In this document: positions 44,077-54,028 of the stretch, piece after piece
Numbering within the stretch: position 1 is the first letter of the stretch
How the letters are laid out: every line of letters starts with the position of its first letter
From: JBCBKP01 sp038521625
GTDB taxonomy: Bacteria; Planctomycetota; Phycisphaerae; Phycisphaerales; UBA1924
Reading direction: 5' to 3'
DNA length: 64,000 nucleotides
Assembly (NCBI GenBank): GCA_038521625.1
Contig: JBCBKP010000001.1
Location: 124,001 to 188,000 of the forward strand
Program-made: the position numbers and the translations under genes
Notes under the pieces: generated by a model
The model's database searches: none
Told to the model about the DNA's origin: nothing
The model's input: the letters and a program-made list of their open reading frames with translations, nothing else

Positions 44077-44969
44077 CCCCGGTGGACGTCGCGGGGCGCG
44101 TCGAGGCGGCGCTGGGCGTTCGTCCCGAGCGGGTCGGGCGATTGAGCGGCGGCTGCGTCGGCGACGTGCACCGTCTCCGGATGCCGTCGGGCGAGGACTT
44201 GGTCTGCAAGGTTGCTGGGGGGGGTGCTGGGGGGGTTGGTGGCGGGGTCGGGTCGTCGGCGTCGCTCGACATCGAGGGCTGGATGCTGGGCTACCTGCGT
44301 CCGCGGTCGACGCTGCCGGTGCCGGAGGTCGTGCACTGCGAGCCGTCGCTGCTGGTGATGCGGCATGTCCCGAACGACGGGGCGCGGAGCGACGCGGGCG
44401 ACCGGGAGGCGGGGCGGCTGCTGGCCGAGCTGCACGGCGTCGGGGCGGACGCGTACGGGCTGGAGCGCGACACGCTGATCGGGCCGCTGGCGCAATCGAA
44501 CACGGTGGCCGACGACTGGTCGCGGTTTTTCGGCGAGCGCCGGCTGCGTCCGATGGCGGCGCGGGCGGGGGGCTCGCTGCCTGGCGGGACGCGCGGGCGG
44601 ATCGACCGGCTGTGCGGGCGGCTGGACGCGCTGATCGGGGAGGCGGGCCCGCCGGCGCTGGTGCACGGGGACCTGTGGTCGGGCAACGTGCTCTGGGATG
44701 GCGGGCGCGTGGCGGCGGTGATCGACCCGGCGGTGTATCACGCGGACGCCGAGGTCGAGCTGGCGTTCATCGATCTGATGGGCGGGTTCGGGCGCGGGTT
44801 CTGGGAGGCCTACGCCGAGGCGCGACCGATCCGGGCGGGGTTCTGGGAGACGCGCCGGGACCTGTACAACCTCTATCCGCTGCTGGTGCACGCGGCGTTG
44901 TTCGATCCGCCGGGCGGGGGCGGGTACGCCTCGAGCGTGGCGCGGACGCTCGATCGGCTCGGCTTCTGA
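44073..44969 (+). CDS. Fructosamine/ketosamine-3-kinase family protein
   Basis: A 298-residue APH-fold kinase of the fructosamine kinase family, which repairs glycated proteins by phosphorylating the sugar adduct. It shows GRLSGGCVGDVHRL, an ATP-binding lysine in LVCKVAGG, LLAELHGVG, the catalytic loop HGDLWSGN (H198, D200) and the metal-binding DPAVYH (D218), then ELAFIDLMGGF. Length fits the family. The start is GTG 44073 overlapping the previous stop. A glycine-rich insertion right after the lysine (about residues 48-58) is encoded by two homopolymeric G runs (8 and 7 bases), unlike usual members. Confidence 0.85.
   Translation: MTPVDVAGRVEAALGVRPERVGRLSGGCVGDVHRLRMPSGEDLVCKVAGGGAGGVGGGVGSSASLDIEGWMLGYLRPRSTLPVPEVVHCEPSLLVMRHVPNDGARSDAGDREAGRLLAELHGVGADAYGLERDTLIGPLAQSNTVADDWSRFFGERRLRPMAARAGGSLPGGTRGRIDRLCGRLDALIGEAGPPALVHGDLWSGNVLWDGGRVAAVIDPAVYHADAEVELAFIDLMGGFGRGFWEAYAEARPIRAGFWETRRDLYNLYPLLVHAALFDPPGGGGYASSVARTLDRLGF
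44217..44235 (+). repeat. Twin poly-G tracts inside the kinase gene
   Basis: G8 at 44217-44224 and G7 at 44229-44235, separated by TGCT, encode a glycine-rich linker. Slippage of one base in either run would shift the frame and remove the catalytic part of the kinase. Confidence 0.95.
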
Positions 44970-44990
44970 CGAGCCGGCCGAGAGGGGAAG

Positions 44991-45065
44991 GGAGACCGAC
45001 GGGATTCGAACCCGCGACACCCGGGATCACAACCCGGTGCTCTAACCAACTGAGCTACGGCCTCC
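44991..45065 (-). tRNA. tRNA-His (anticodon GTG)
   Basis: Read on the - strand, the gene folds into a full cloverleaf. The acceptor stem is GAGGCCG/CGGTCTC with one G-T pair, the D-arm is GCTC...GAGC around AGTTGGTTA, and the anticodon stem CCGGG/CCCGG holds the loop TTGTGAT with anticodon GTG. The T-arm is GCGGG-TTCGAAT-CCCGT. A G at position -1 (45065) faces C73 (44991), the identity pair of bacterial tRNA-His. CCA is not encoded. It lies just after the fructosamine-kinase-like gene on the opposite strand. Confidence 0.97.
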
Positions 45066-45280
45066 ATGTTGACCGGGCGCGGCCCGGCGGACCGAAACGA
45101 TAGGGATCATCCCGGCCCGCGACAACGGGCGGGTCGTCGTGTCGCGTGGTGCGGCGGGACCGGGTAGTTTCGGGCCGTGGTCCGGGACTCGGGGATGGGC
45201 CGGCGGGTGTGGCTCTCGCGGGTGGATCGGGTTTGTTCGGGGCCGGCGTGCATCGGCCGGTTCCGGAGATGGAGGCGGCG

Positions 45281-46879
<1,599 letters not shown>

Positions 46880-47063
46880 GCTCTTCCCAGCGAAGCCGTG
46901 CCCGCTGGGGAGAGCGTGAGCGGCGGTCCGGCCCCGGGTTGTTTGGGGTGAGGGGCCTTCCGGCCGGAGAGCCGACCCATCGGGATGCCCGGGCGAGCGT
47001 GCGTGCGTTCGCGAGCTCGGGACCGGCGGGGATGCGAACAAGGACGTTGGGGACAGAAGCTGG
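46880..47063 (+). other. Transcribed spacer between pckA and its terminator
   Basis: This 184-bp non-coding stretch lies between the pckA stop and a strong terminator. It contains several short inverted repeats (for example CCGGCCCCGGG and GGGGCCTTCCGGCCGG) and could be a long structured 3' UTR or a small RNA. I cannot match it to 6S, SRP, RNase P or tmRNA. Confidence 0.35.
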
Positions 47064-47095
47064 GCGGGCGGCCGGTGACGGTCGCCCGCTCTTTC
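47064..47095 (+). terminator. Rho-independent terminator downstream of pckA
   Basis: GCGGGCG (47064-47070) pairs with CGCCCGC (47083-47089), extended inward by GCC/GGT to a 10-bp stem with a 6-base loop. The T-rich TCTTTCT follows. It separates pckA from the convergent secreted-protein gene. Confidence 0.8.
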
Positions 47096-47126
47096 TATTG
47101 CTGGTCTGATCGGGCTCGCGACCGAT

Positions 47127-48221
47127 TCAGAAGATGATCTGGTTGCACTCAAGCTCGAAGGCGATCAGGAAGTCCTCGATGTCGAAGCGGTCGATGATGT
47201 TGTCGCCGTTCCAGTCGGCCGCGGGGTCGCCGAGGTCGTGGAGGCGCTTGAACTCGATGACGTCGAAGATGTCGATGTCGCCGTCGTTGTTCAGGTCGAG
47301 GTCGCAGCCGCCGACGGGGTCGGGCGGGGTGAACCGGTTCACGTAGTCGAAGTCGATGAGCTCGGTGGGTATCGGACCGGGGTCGGTGGCGGGGTTCGTG
47401 GGCACGAGCTCGACGTCGCCCGGCGGCGAGAAGCCGAATCCGAGCGCGCCGCAGAGGGTCGCGCGGCCGCGCTGATCGACGAATTGCACGTCGACCGATG
47501 CGCGCGCGGTGTACTGGAGCGAGAGGCGGAGGGTGCCGCCGACGACGCCCCGTATGGTGACGGACCGCCCGAGGTCCTCGTGCAGGCTGCCCTGGCCCTG
47601 GCCGAGGGACTGCCCGTTCTGATTGCCGAAGAACTGCGGCTCGGTGCGCGAGTTGGAGTTGTTGCGGACGCCGCTCTCACGCCAGCGCTGGGCGATGGCG
47701 CCGACGGTCCGCAGGTCGAAGCTGACGTCGCCCGAGTTCGTCGAGCTCTGCGGCGCGGCGATCGGGCCGTTGGTGTGGACGATGGTCTCGGTGATCGAGA
47801 TCATCAGCTTGAAGTCGATATCGACCGGCGTGCCGGGCGCGAGCGTCGGCGAGGTGATCTGGTACTCGGCCAAGTAGCCGACCTGCGCGAGCCCGCGGCT
47901 GGCGAAGACGAAGCCGCCGGCGTCGGCGGTGGCGCCGGCGGACCATCCCAGGCGCCCGCTGGCGACGCTCGCGCTCAGGCGGGCCCCGCCGGCGGCCTCG
48001 CCCTGCCCGCCGCGGTCGAGCTCGGCCTCCTGCTGGCCGGTGTCGAACGTGGCGCCGGTCGCGGTGATCGGGAGCTGGACCGACTGGAACGGGCCGCCGC
48101 CGCTGGCGCTGGCGCTGCCGGTGCCCGAGGCTCCGGGTGTGATGCCCGGGAACGGCTGGGCCAGGGCGGGCGTGAGGCTCGAGAGGCAGAGCGTCGCGAG
48201 CATGATCTGTCGGATCGGCAT
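47127..48221 (-). CDS. Secreted protein with EF-hand (type I-like) dockerin
   Basis: This 364-residue protein has a signal peptide (LATLCLSSLTPALAQ) and a beta-rich body rich in G, S, Q and N. The last ~55 residues hold two calcium-binding loops of the true dockerin/EF-hand type, DLNNDGDIDIFDVIEF and DWNGDNIIDRFDIEDFLIAF. This differs from the GC-type module of the other secreted proteins here, which lacks the D-x-N-x-D loops. The protein is probably extracellular and non-enzymatic. ATG 48221 is set by the signal peptide. It converges on pckA. Confidence 0.75.
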   Translation of the reverse strand: MPIRQIMLATLCLSSLTPALAQPFPGITPGASGTGSASASGGGPFQSVQLPITATGATFDTGQQEAELDRGGQGEAAGGARLSASVASGRLGWSAGATADAGGFVFASRGLAQVGYLAEYQITSPTLAPGTPVDIDFKLMISITETIVHTNGPIAAPQSSTNSGDVSFDLRTVGAIAQRWRESGVRNNSNSRTEPQFFGNQNGQSLGQGQGSLHEDLGRSVTIRGVVGGTLRLSLQYTARASVDVQFVDQRGRATLCGALGFGFSPPGDVELVPTNPATDPGPIPTELIDFDYVNRFTPPDPVGGCDLDLNNDGDIDIFDVIEFKRLHDLGDPAADWNGDNIIDRFDIEDFLIAFELECNQIIF

Positions 48222-48348
48222 GGTCGGCTTCCCCGTGTGCGACGCCCGGCGTGTCAGCGAGCCTGGGGGCGTGGGGCCACTCCCGGGCGCACTGCGGGGG
48301 GACGAAACCAGTGTTTCTCTGGGGTCGGGCCGGGCGCCCCCCGCCGGG

Positions 48349-49113
48349 TCATGCGGCTCGCCGGTAGACACGGTTGCGCAGGAAGAAGCCGGGGTCTTCG
48401 ATGCGGCCGGACTCGTCGGACGCGAGCTCGAATCCGTGGTCGCGGAGGAGCGGCTCGATGCCCCGGTCGCGTCCTTCCGGGCGGGTGTCGAGCTCGATGA
48501 GCACCGACCGCAGCGCGGGGTCGCCGAGGAGTTTGCGCCCGCCGTCGAGGATCTCGGGCTCGAGCCCGTCGACATCGATCTTCAGGTGCGCGGGCGCTCC
48601 GTGTTCGTGGGCGAGCGCGTCGAGGGTCGTCGTGAGGACCGCCTGGCGTTTGCGCGGCTCGAAGCGTTTGCCGCGGAAGGTGACAGGCTCGCCGAGCGTG
48701 CTTCCGGACGCGCCCGCGGTGGGGTCGCGCACGAGCAGATGCCGGCGACCGCTGGTGTTGGAGAGCCCCGCGTTGAGCACGGCGATCCGGGACTCGAATC
48801 CGTTCAGGAGGATGTTGCTGCTCAGCAGGGTCGCGTTCTCGAGCAGGGGCTCGATCGCGAGGACGGCGCCGACGCCGCGGGACGCGGCGTAGAGCGAGTA
48901 GACGCCGACGTTGGCCCCGACATCCCAGAATGCGTCGTCGTCGGAGAACGCGTCGGTCCAGGCGATCGTGCCGGGCTCCTTGGTCAGGAGGGTCTCGAGC
49001 CGGCGTCGCGTCATCTCGGACGGTGTCGCCATCAGCAGGTGCCCGCCGGCGGGCAATGAGATCTTGCCGGCCGGGGCGGCTGAGTCGCGGGGCTGGGTCG
49101 TCGCGGGGGTCAT
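48349..49113 (-). CDS. FkbM-family SAM-dependent methyltransferase
   Basis: A 254-residue methyltransferase. SAM-binding motifs WDVGANVGVYSLYAA (motif I) and VLAIEPLLENATLL (motif II), then LKIDVDGLEPEILDGG and SVLIELDTR, are typical of FkbM-type enzymes that O-methylate sugars or other small groups. The substrate cannot be told from the sequence; such genes in planctomycetes often sit near surface-glycan loci, but there is none here. ATG 49113 gives the normal N-terminus. It is divergent from tpiA across 215 bp. Confidence 0.85.
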   Translation of the reverse strand: MTPATTQPRDSAAPAGKISLPAGGHLLMATPSEMTRRRLETLLTKEPGTIAWTDAFSDDDAFWDVGANVGVYSLYAASRGVGAVLAIEPLLENATLLSSNILLNGFESRIAVLNAGLSNTSGRRHLLVRDPTAGASGSTLGEPVTFRGKRFEPRKRQAVLTTTLDALAHEHGAPAHLKIDVDGLEPEILDGGRKLLGDPALRSVLIELDTRPEGRDRGIEPLLRDHGFELASDESGRIEDPGFFLRNRVYRRAA

Positions 49114-49328
49114 CGAGGATTGATCGGGCCGGCGTCGCGGGCCGCTGCTGGATCCGCGGGCGGGGCGGCTTCCGGAGCTCAGATGCGCAGATGCTGCGCC
49201 GGCTGGCGGGTCGCAGACGGGGACCCGGGATTCGGGCCGATTCCGGAATAGTCCCGAGGGCCCGCGGGCCCTGTCTCGCTACCCTGCCGCGCGGAGCGAG
49301 AGAGATTCGAACGACGGAGAACGGACCG

Positions 49329-50099
49329 ATGGCCGATCGCAAGCCTTTCGTGGGCGGCAACTGGAAGATGAACACGAACCTCGCGGCGGCGTCGGAACTG
49401 GCCCGCTCGGTGGCCGACGGCGTGGCCGAGCGGCTCGGGGCGACGGAGGTGGCGATCTTCCCGCCGTTCCCGTACCTGCTGAGCGTGGGCTCGATCATCA
49501 AGTCGCGGGCGCCGGGTCTGCTGCTGGGGGCGCAGGACTGCTGGCACCGTCCGGACGGGGCATTCACGGGCGAGGTGAGCACCTCGATGCTGCTGGACGC
49601 GGGCGTGCAGGCGGTGCTGATCGGGCACAGCGAGCGTCGTCACGTGATGGGTGACAGCGAGGAGACCATCCGGCTGAAGCTGCAGGCGGTGCTGGACGCC
49701 GAGCTGCGTGCGGTGCTGTGCATCGGCGAGACGCTGGAGCAGCGCGAGGCGGGCGAGACCGACCGGGTCAACGAGGGTCAGCTGCGTTCGGCGCTGGCCG
49801 AGGTCTCGCCCGAGCAGTTCGAGCGGGTGACGGTGGCGTACGAGCCGGTCTGGGCGATCGGGACGGGCAAGACGGCGACGCCGGAGGACGCCCAGGGGGC
49901 GCACGCCCATGTTCGGGGTGTGCTGACCGAGCTGTTCGGCGACGCCCTGGCGGGGGCCTGCCGGATCCAGTACGGGGGTTCGGTGAAGCCGGCGAACGCG
50001 GGCGAGCTCTTCGCGTGTCCGGACATCGACGGCGGCCTGATCGGCGGGGCGAGCCTGAAGGCGGCGGACTTCCAGTCGATCGTGGAGGCGGCGGGCTGA
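49329..50099 (+). CDS. tpiA: Triosephosphate isomerase
   Basis: This 256-residue enzyme interconverts dihydroxyacetone phosphate and glyceraldehyde 3-phosphate. Catalytic residues are present: K13 in GGNWKMN, H100 in IGHSERR and E172 in AYEPVWAIGTGK; IQYGGSVKPANA and DGGLIGGASL complete the phosphate site. The ATG at 49329 begins the conserved N-terminus. It is followed 129 bases later by secG, a gene order (tpiA-secG) widespread in bacteria. Confidence 0.98.
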   Translation: MADRKPFVGGNWKMNTNLAAASELARSVADGVAERLGATEVAIFPPFPYLLSVGSIIKSRAPGLLLGAQDCWHRPDGAFTGEVSTSMLLDAGVQAVLIGHSERRHVMGDSEETIRLKLQAVLDAELRAVLCIGETLEQREAGETDRVNEGQLRSALAEVSPEQFERVTVAYEPVWAIGTGKTATPEDAQGAHAHVRGVLTELFGDALAGACRIQYGGSVKPANAGELFACPDIDGGLIGGASLKAADFQSIVEAAG

Positions 50100-50228
50100 G
50101 GCCGGCGGGTTCGCTCTCGCTCTCGGGAGTGGGGGGACGCGCCGCGGTCGAAGCCGGCGTGGGCGGTCCGCCTAGGCTTCGGGCTCGGGCGGTTTGACCC
50201 CGCCCGCAGGCCCCGGAGGCTCGCTCGG

Positions 50229-50720
50229 ATGGATGTTTCGCTGACGGACTTTGCGGCGCGTTTGGCGCCCGCCGGGACACTCGCGATCGAGTGGACGGGC
50301 GTGGTGCTCTCGCTGCTGGTGCTGGTGTTCTTGCTGGTCTCGCTGGTCTTGATCCTGGTGGTGCTGATCCAGCGTCCGCAGGGCGGCGGTCTGAGCGCGG
50401 CGTTCGGCGCGGGCGGCGGCGGGCAGACGGCGTTCGGTTCGAAGACCGGGGACGCGCTGACGCTGTTCACGATCGGCGCGTTCGTCGCGTTTGTCGGTTT
50501 GGCGATCGGGCTGAACTTCCTGCTTCGTCCTTCGGAGGCGCCCGTCGTGGATCCGGCGGCGCTGCCGGCGAGCGAGACGGCGCCGGGCGTGGAGCCGGAG
50601 CCGCCGCTGATCGATGCCGAGGACGCGGGGGACTCGGGCGTAGAGTCGCTGGTCGAGCCGGCGCCGGGGAGCGCCGGATCGGGAGCCGGTTCCGACGAGG
50701 GCGAGGACGGCGGGCTGTGA
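50229..50720 (+). CDS. secG: Preprotein translocase subunit SecG
   Basis: A 163-residue inner-membrane protein with two helices (about 19-44 and 76-98) and the family signature between them: VLIQRPQGGGLSAAFGAGGGGQTAFGSK. It assists SecYE in protein export. The tail after the second helix (about 100-163) is acidic, rich in P and E, and longer than in most SecG proteins (usually 75-110 residues). Its TGA overlaps the GTG start of yicC (GTGA). Confidence 0.93.
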   Translation: MDVSLTDFAARLAPAGTLAIEWTGVVLSLLVLVFLLVSLVLILVVLIQRPQGGGLSAAFGAGGGGQTAFGSKTGDALTLFTIGAFVAFVGLAIGLNFLLRPSEAPVVDPAALPASETAPGVEPEPPLIDAEDAGDSGVESLVEPAPGSAGSGAGSDEGEDGGL

Positions 50721-51625
50721 TCCGCAGCATGACGGGCTTCGGCGACGCGACCGCGCGTGTCGCCTCTGGCGACAACGGCGGCTCGACCGAGTATTTCGTC
50801 GAGCTGCGCTCGGTGAACAACAAGTACTTCAAGACGATCATGCGGCTGCCGGAGGACCTGCAGCCGCTCGAGCCGTCGCTCGAGGTCGCGATCAAGAAGC
50901 GTCTGGACCGCGGGACGGTGACGGTTCGGATCGTGCAGTCGGACACCTCGGCGAGCGCGGCGATGGAGATCAACGCCAAGGCGCTCGACCGGTACGTCGA
51001 TGCGCTGCGCGCGAGCGAGGCGGTGGCCTCGGGCTCGGTCTCGTTCGACGCGGCGGGGCTGCTGAGCCTGCCGGGCGTGCTGCAGAGCCCGCCGGGCGAG
51101 GACGAGCGTCTCCGGCGGGCCCGCGGGGCGCTGATGCCGCTGGTCGAGCAGGCCTGCGACCGGCTGATCGAGATGCGGCAGCGCGAGGGCGGGGATCTCG
51201 AGCGTGACCTGCGCTCGCAGCTCGACCTGATCGCCGAGCATCTGGGGGAGATCTCCGAGCGGGCGCCTGCGGTCGTGCAGGGGTACGAGCAGCGCCTGAA
51301 GCAGCGGATCGAGATGCTGCTCGAGAACGCGGGCGCCCGCATCGAGCAGGGCGATCTGGTGCGTGAGATCGCGATCTACGCGGAGAAGACGGACATCGCC
51401 GAGGAGCTGACGCGGCTCGGCGGGCACATCGACCACTTCCGTGATCGGTTGTCGGCGGACGGTGGGGAGCCGGTGGGGCGGACGCTTGACTTCCTGACCC
51501 AGGAGATGCTGCGCGAGGCGAACACGATCGCGAGCAAGAGCCCTGACGCGGCGATCTCGGAGCGTGTGGTCGATATCAAGGGGGCGATCGACCGGATCAA
51601 GGAGCAGGTGCAGAACGTCGTCTGA
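50717..51625 (+). CDS. yicC: YicC-family endoribonuclease
   Basis: A 302-residue protein starting at GTG 50717 with the family's invariant beginning IRSMTGFGDA. Other markers are ELRSVNNKYFKTIMRLPEDL, KKRLDRGTVTV, and the C-terminal DIAEELTRLGGHIDHFRD, GRTLDFLTQEMLREANTIASKS and IKGAIDRIKEQVQNV. YicC proteins are stress-associated endoribonucleases and are usually about 290 residues. GTG is selected because it overlaps the secG stop and gives the exact family N-terminus. Confidence 0.93.
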   Translation: MIRSMTGFGDATARVASGDNGGSTEYFVELRSVNNKYFKTIMRLPEDLQPLEPSLEVAIKKRLDRGTVTVRIVQSDTSASAAMEINAKALDRYVDALRASEAVASGSVSFDAAGLLSLPGVLQSPPGEDERLRRARGALMPLVEQACDRLIEMRQREGGDLERDLRSQLDLIAEHLGEISERAPAVVQGYEQRLKQRIEMLLENAGARIEQGDLVREIAIYAEKTDIAEELTRLGGHIDHFRDRLSADGGEPVGRTLDFLTQEMLREANTIASKSPDAAISERVVDIKGAIDRIKEQVQNVV

Positions 51626-51708
51626 GGTCCTCGGTTGCACTCGGGTCGGGGTTCGGTTCGGGGCTGGGCGGGCGGCTGGTATCCTGCGGGTCTGGAAGAG
51701 CTCTCGCC

Positions 51709-52854
51709 TTGACGACCAAACCCCAGCCAGATCCGCGGGACGCGGGCTCCGCCCGAGCGGGCCCGGTGTCGGATCCCGAGTCGGTGTCGGATCCCGCGCA
51801 GGGTCAGGCTTCGAACGGTGGGTTCGAGCCGGGCGAGCTTCGTGCGGTGCTCCGGGCGCTGGGGGTCGAGAAGCCGGACCGGATCCGGCCGCTGACCAAG
51901 GGCGACCCGAGGAACGCCAAGGCGTTGATCGAGGTGCCGGGGCGGTCGGGCGTGCTCAAGCGGCTCCCGCGGTTCGGCGACGACCGCGCGTTCGCGGCGC
52001 GGGTCGCGTTCCGGCGACGGCTGCGTGAGATCGGGCTGCCGGTCCCGGCGTTCGACGTGGTGGTGCGTGGCGGTGTGCGGTACGAGCTGGTCGAGTGGGT
52101 CGCGGGATCGCGGTACGCCTCGAAGCGGGAGCAGGCGGGCGCGGCGGGGGCGCAGCTGGCGCTGTTCCATTCGAGCGCCGCGTCTGCGGTCGAGGGCCTG
52201 AAGCTGCCGAGTCTTCCGAGGGTCGACGACGACGTGGAGCATGCGATCGCGCGGCTGCGGTCGGGGCTGGCGCCGGAATCGGCGCACGCGATCGCGCGGT
52301 TGGAGCGCGACTGGCACGAGTCTCGGGATCGGGCGCAGGACCTGGGTCTGCCGCTGGAGCCGCTCTCGCCGGTGCACGGCGACTATCACCCGGGCAACCT
52401 GATCTACGAGGACGGATCGCCGGCGGTCAGCGCGCTGCTCGACTTCGATCGCTGCGGCGTCGGTTCGCCGCTGACCGAGCTCTGCTCGGCGTCGCTGTTC
52501 TTTGCGCTTCGCCGTCGGGGGCTCGATCCGGCGGCCTGGTCGAGCAGCCCGGACGCCGAGCTTCTGGAGTCGTTCTGGACCTGCGCGACGGCCGGGGGGG
52601 CGACGGAGGCGGGGGCATCGACCGCGGCCGAGGCGGCGCCGTGGCTGATGATTCTCTCGGTCGTTCGTGAGCTGATCCCGGCGGTGGCGACCTTGGGCAG
52701 TCTCGGGACGCTCGGGGGCGAGGGGGCCATCGGGTACGCGGCGGGTCTGACGCAGTGGCTGGCGGAGAATTCTCGTGGCGTTTCGGACGTGCTGGCGGGG
52801 CGTGGGGGAGGTCCCGGCATCGATGCGGGCGAGAACGCGGGCGCCGCGTCCTGA
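51709..52854 (+). CDS. APH-type phosphotransferase (kinase-fold) protein
   Basis: This 381-residue protein starts at TTG 51709. A disordered, P/S-rich N-terminal ~40 residues precede the kinase fold: the lysine-bearing SGVLKRLPRF, YELVEWVAGSRY, the catalytic loop VHGDYHPGN (H223, D225) and the metal-binding LLDFDRCG (D245). This is the layout of the aminoglycoside phosphotransferase/choline kinase superfamily. The substrate is unknown and nothing links it to antibiotic resistance. It is the second APH-fold kinase in the window but is not closely similar to the fructosamine kinase-like one. Confidence 0.75.
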   Translation: MTTKPQPDPRDAGSARAGPVSDPESVSDPAQGQASNGGFEPGELRAVLRALGVEKPDRIRPLTKGDPRNAKALIEVPGRSGVLKRLPRFGDDRAFAARVAFRRRLREIGLPVPAFDVVVRGGVRYELVEWVAGSRYASKREQAGAAGAQLALFHSSAASAVEGLKLPSLPRVDDDVEHAIARLRSGLAPESAHAIARLERDWHESRDRAQDLGLPLEPLSPVHGDYHPGNLIYEDGSPAVSALLDFDRCGVGSPLTELCSASLFFALRRRGLDPAAWSSSPDAELLESFWTCATAGGATEAGASTAAEAAPWLMILSVVRELIPAVATLGSLGTLGGEGAIGYAAGLTQWLAENSRGVSDVLAGRGGGPGIDAGENAGAAS

Positions 52855-52933
52855 GCCGGGGGTGAGGGGCCGGTGGCTCGGATCGCGGCGTTCGCCTTGA
52901 CCCGGAGGCGAAGGCGCTGGAGACTCTTCGGTC

Positions 52934-54016
52934 ATGATCGCCCGCCTCCCTGTTGTCGCTGTGATGGCTCTGCTCGCTGCGGTGTTCGCGCCTGGGGCGG
53001 CGTCGGCGCAGCTCGGCGCCGAAGAGCCCGGCGCGGCCGAGCTCGCGCTGTTGGATCACGAGGACTACGGCGTGCGCGAGCGGGCCGTGCGCCGGCTGGT
53101 GCAGTCGCCGGCGTTCGATCTCCGGACGGTCGAGCGGCTTCTCGGGTCGCCCGAGCAGCTGACCCCGGAGCAGCGGGCGCAGGTGCGGCGTGTCGGGTAC
53201 GAGATGTTCCGCGCCCGCGACCGGGCCGGGCTCGGCGTCGGCTTCGGTGGCTCGGACCGCAACGGCGTCCGGCTCAGCCAGGTGATCGAGAATTTCGACA
53301 TGTTCCGCATCGCCGAGGCGGGCGACGTGCTGGTCGCGATCGATGGCCGGCCGGTGACGTCGGACGCGGAGGTGCGGGTGGAGATCATCAGCCGGCTGCC
53401 CGGCGAGACGATGCGGGTCGAGCTCCGGCGCCGGCTCGCGAACGGCGAGACCCGGACGATCGAGGACGACGTGACGCTCGGGAGCCTCTCGGCGCTGCGG
53501 CAGGCGCAGGTGCCGGACGACTCGCTGATGCGACGCGCGTGGTCGCAGCGGCTCGCGCGTCGGGTCGGCGAGTCTCGTGCGCCGGCGATCGGCTCGGGGA
53601 TCGGGGGTCGGGCGTGGCTCGAGGCCGAGGGGCGTTGGGACGGCGAGGCGAACCCTCGGACGGGGTGGCCTTCGGTGCCGGCGTTCAGCCTGTTCCGGAT
53701 CAGCGGGCAGGCGGACCACGCGGCGATCAGCGCGGCGCTGATCTACGCGGACCGGATCCAGCTGGACCGGCGTCTTGCAAGGGGCTGGCTGAACATCGAG
53801 CCGGGGCTCGAGGACCGGCTCCCGCCGGTCGATCGCCTCCGCCAGGCGGTGGAGCTGGTCCGCCTGACGGCGCGGGAGGCGGATCGTCTGCTCGGGTCGA
53901 ACAACGAGGCCCAGCGCGAGAAGGCGCCGGCGATGATGGCCGAGCTCGAGGAGGCGAAGGCACTGCTCGAATCGGTCGAGTCCGCGATCGCCTCCCCGGC
54001 CGAAGACGGCGGCTGA
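52934..54016 (+). CDS. Secreted PDZ-domain protein
   Basis: A 360-residue exported protein with a signal peptide ending near GAASAQ. After a helical region (about 30-100; VRERAVRRLVQSP) a PDZ domain at about 95-180 shows GLGVGFGGSDRNGVRLSQVIENFDMFRIAEAGDVLVAIDGRPV in family order, followed by MRVELRRR. There is no protease domain. The C-terminal third is helical and acidic (AELEEAKALLESVESAI). It is likely a periplasmic scaffold. It is followed by a convergent gene 12 bases away. Confidence 0.72.
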   Translation: MIARLPVVAVMALLAAVFAPGAASAQLGAEEPGAAELALLDHEDYGVRERAVRRLVQSPAFDLRTVERLLGSPEQLTPEQRAQVRRVGYEMFRARDRAGLGVGFGGSDRNGVRLSQVIENFDMFRIAEAGDVLVAIDGRPVTSDAEVRVEIISRLPGETMRVELRRRLANGETRTIEDDVTLGSLSALRQAQVPDDSLMRRAWSQRLARRVGESRAPAIGSGIGGRAWLEAEGRWDGEANPRTGWPSVPAFSLFRISGQADHAAISAALIYADRIQLDRRLARGWLNIEPGLEDRLPPVDRLRQAVELVRLTAREADRLLGSNNEAQREKAPAMMAELEEAKALLESVESAIASPAEDGG

Positions 54017-54028
54017 GTCGGGGCCGCG

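Noticed and set aside
46880..47063. 6S, SRP or RNase P RNA in the pckA spacer
   Set aside because: None of the diagnostic conserved loops of those RNAs could be found, so only a generic structured spacer is reported.
51709..52854. Aminoglycoside resistance gene
   Set aside because: Only the general APH kinase fold is seen. The gene sits among housekeeping genes with matching composition, and there is no mobile context.
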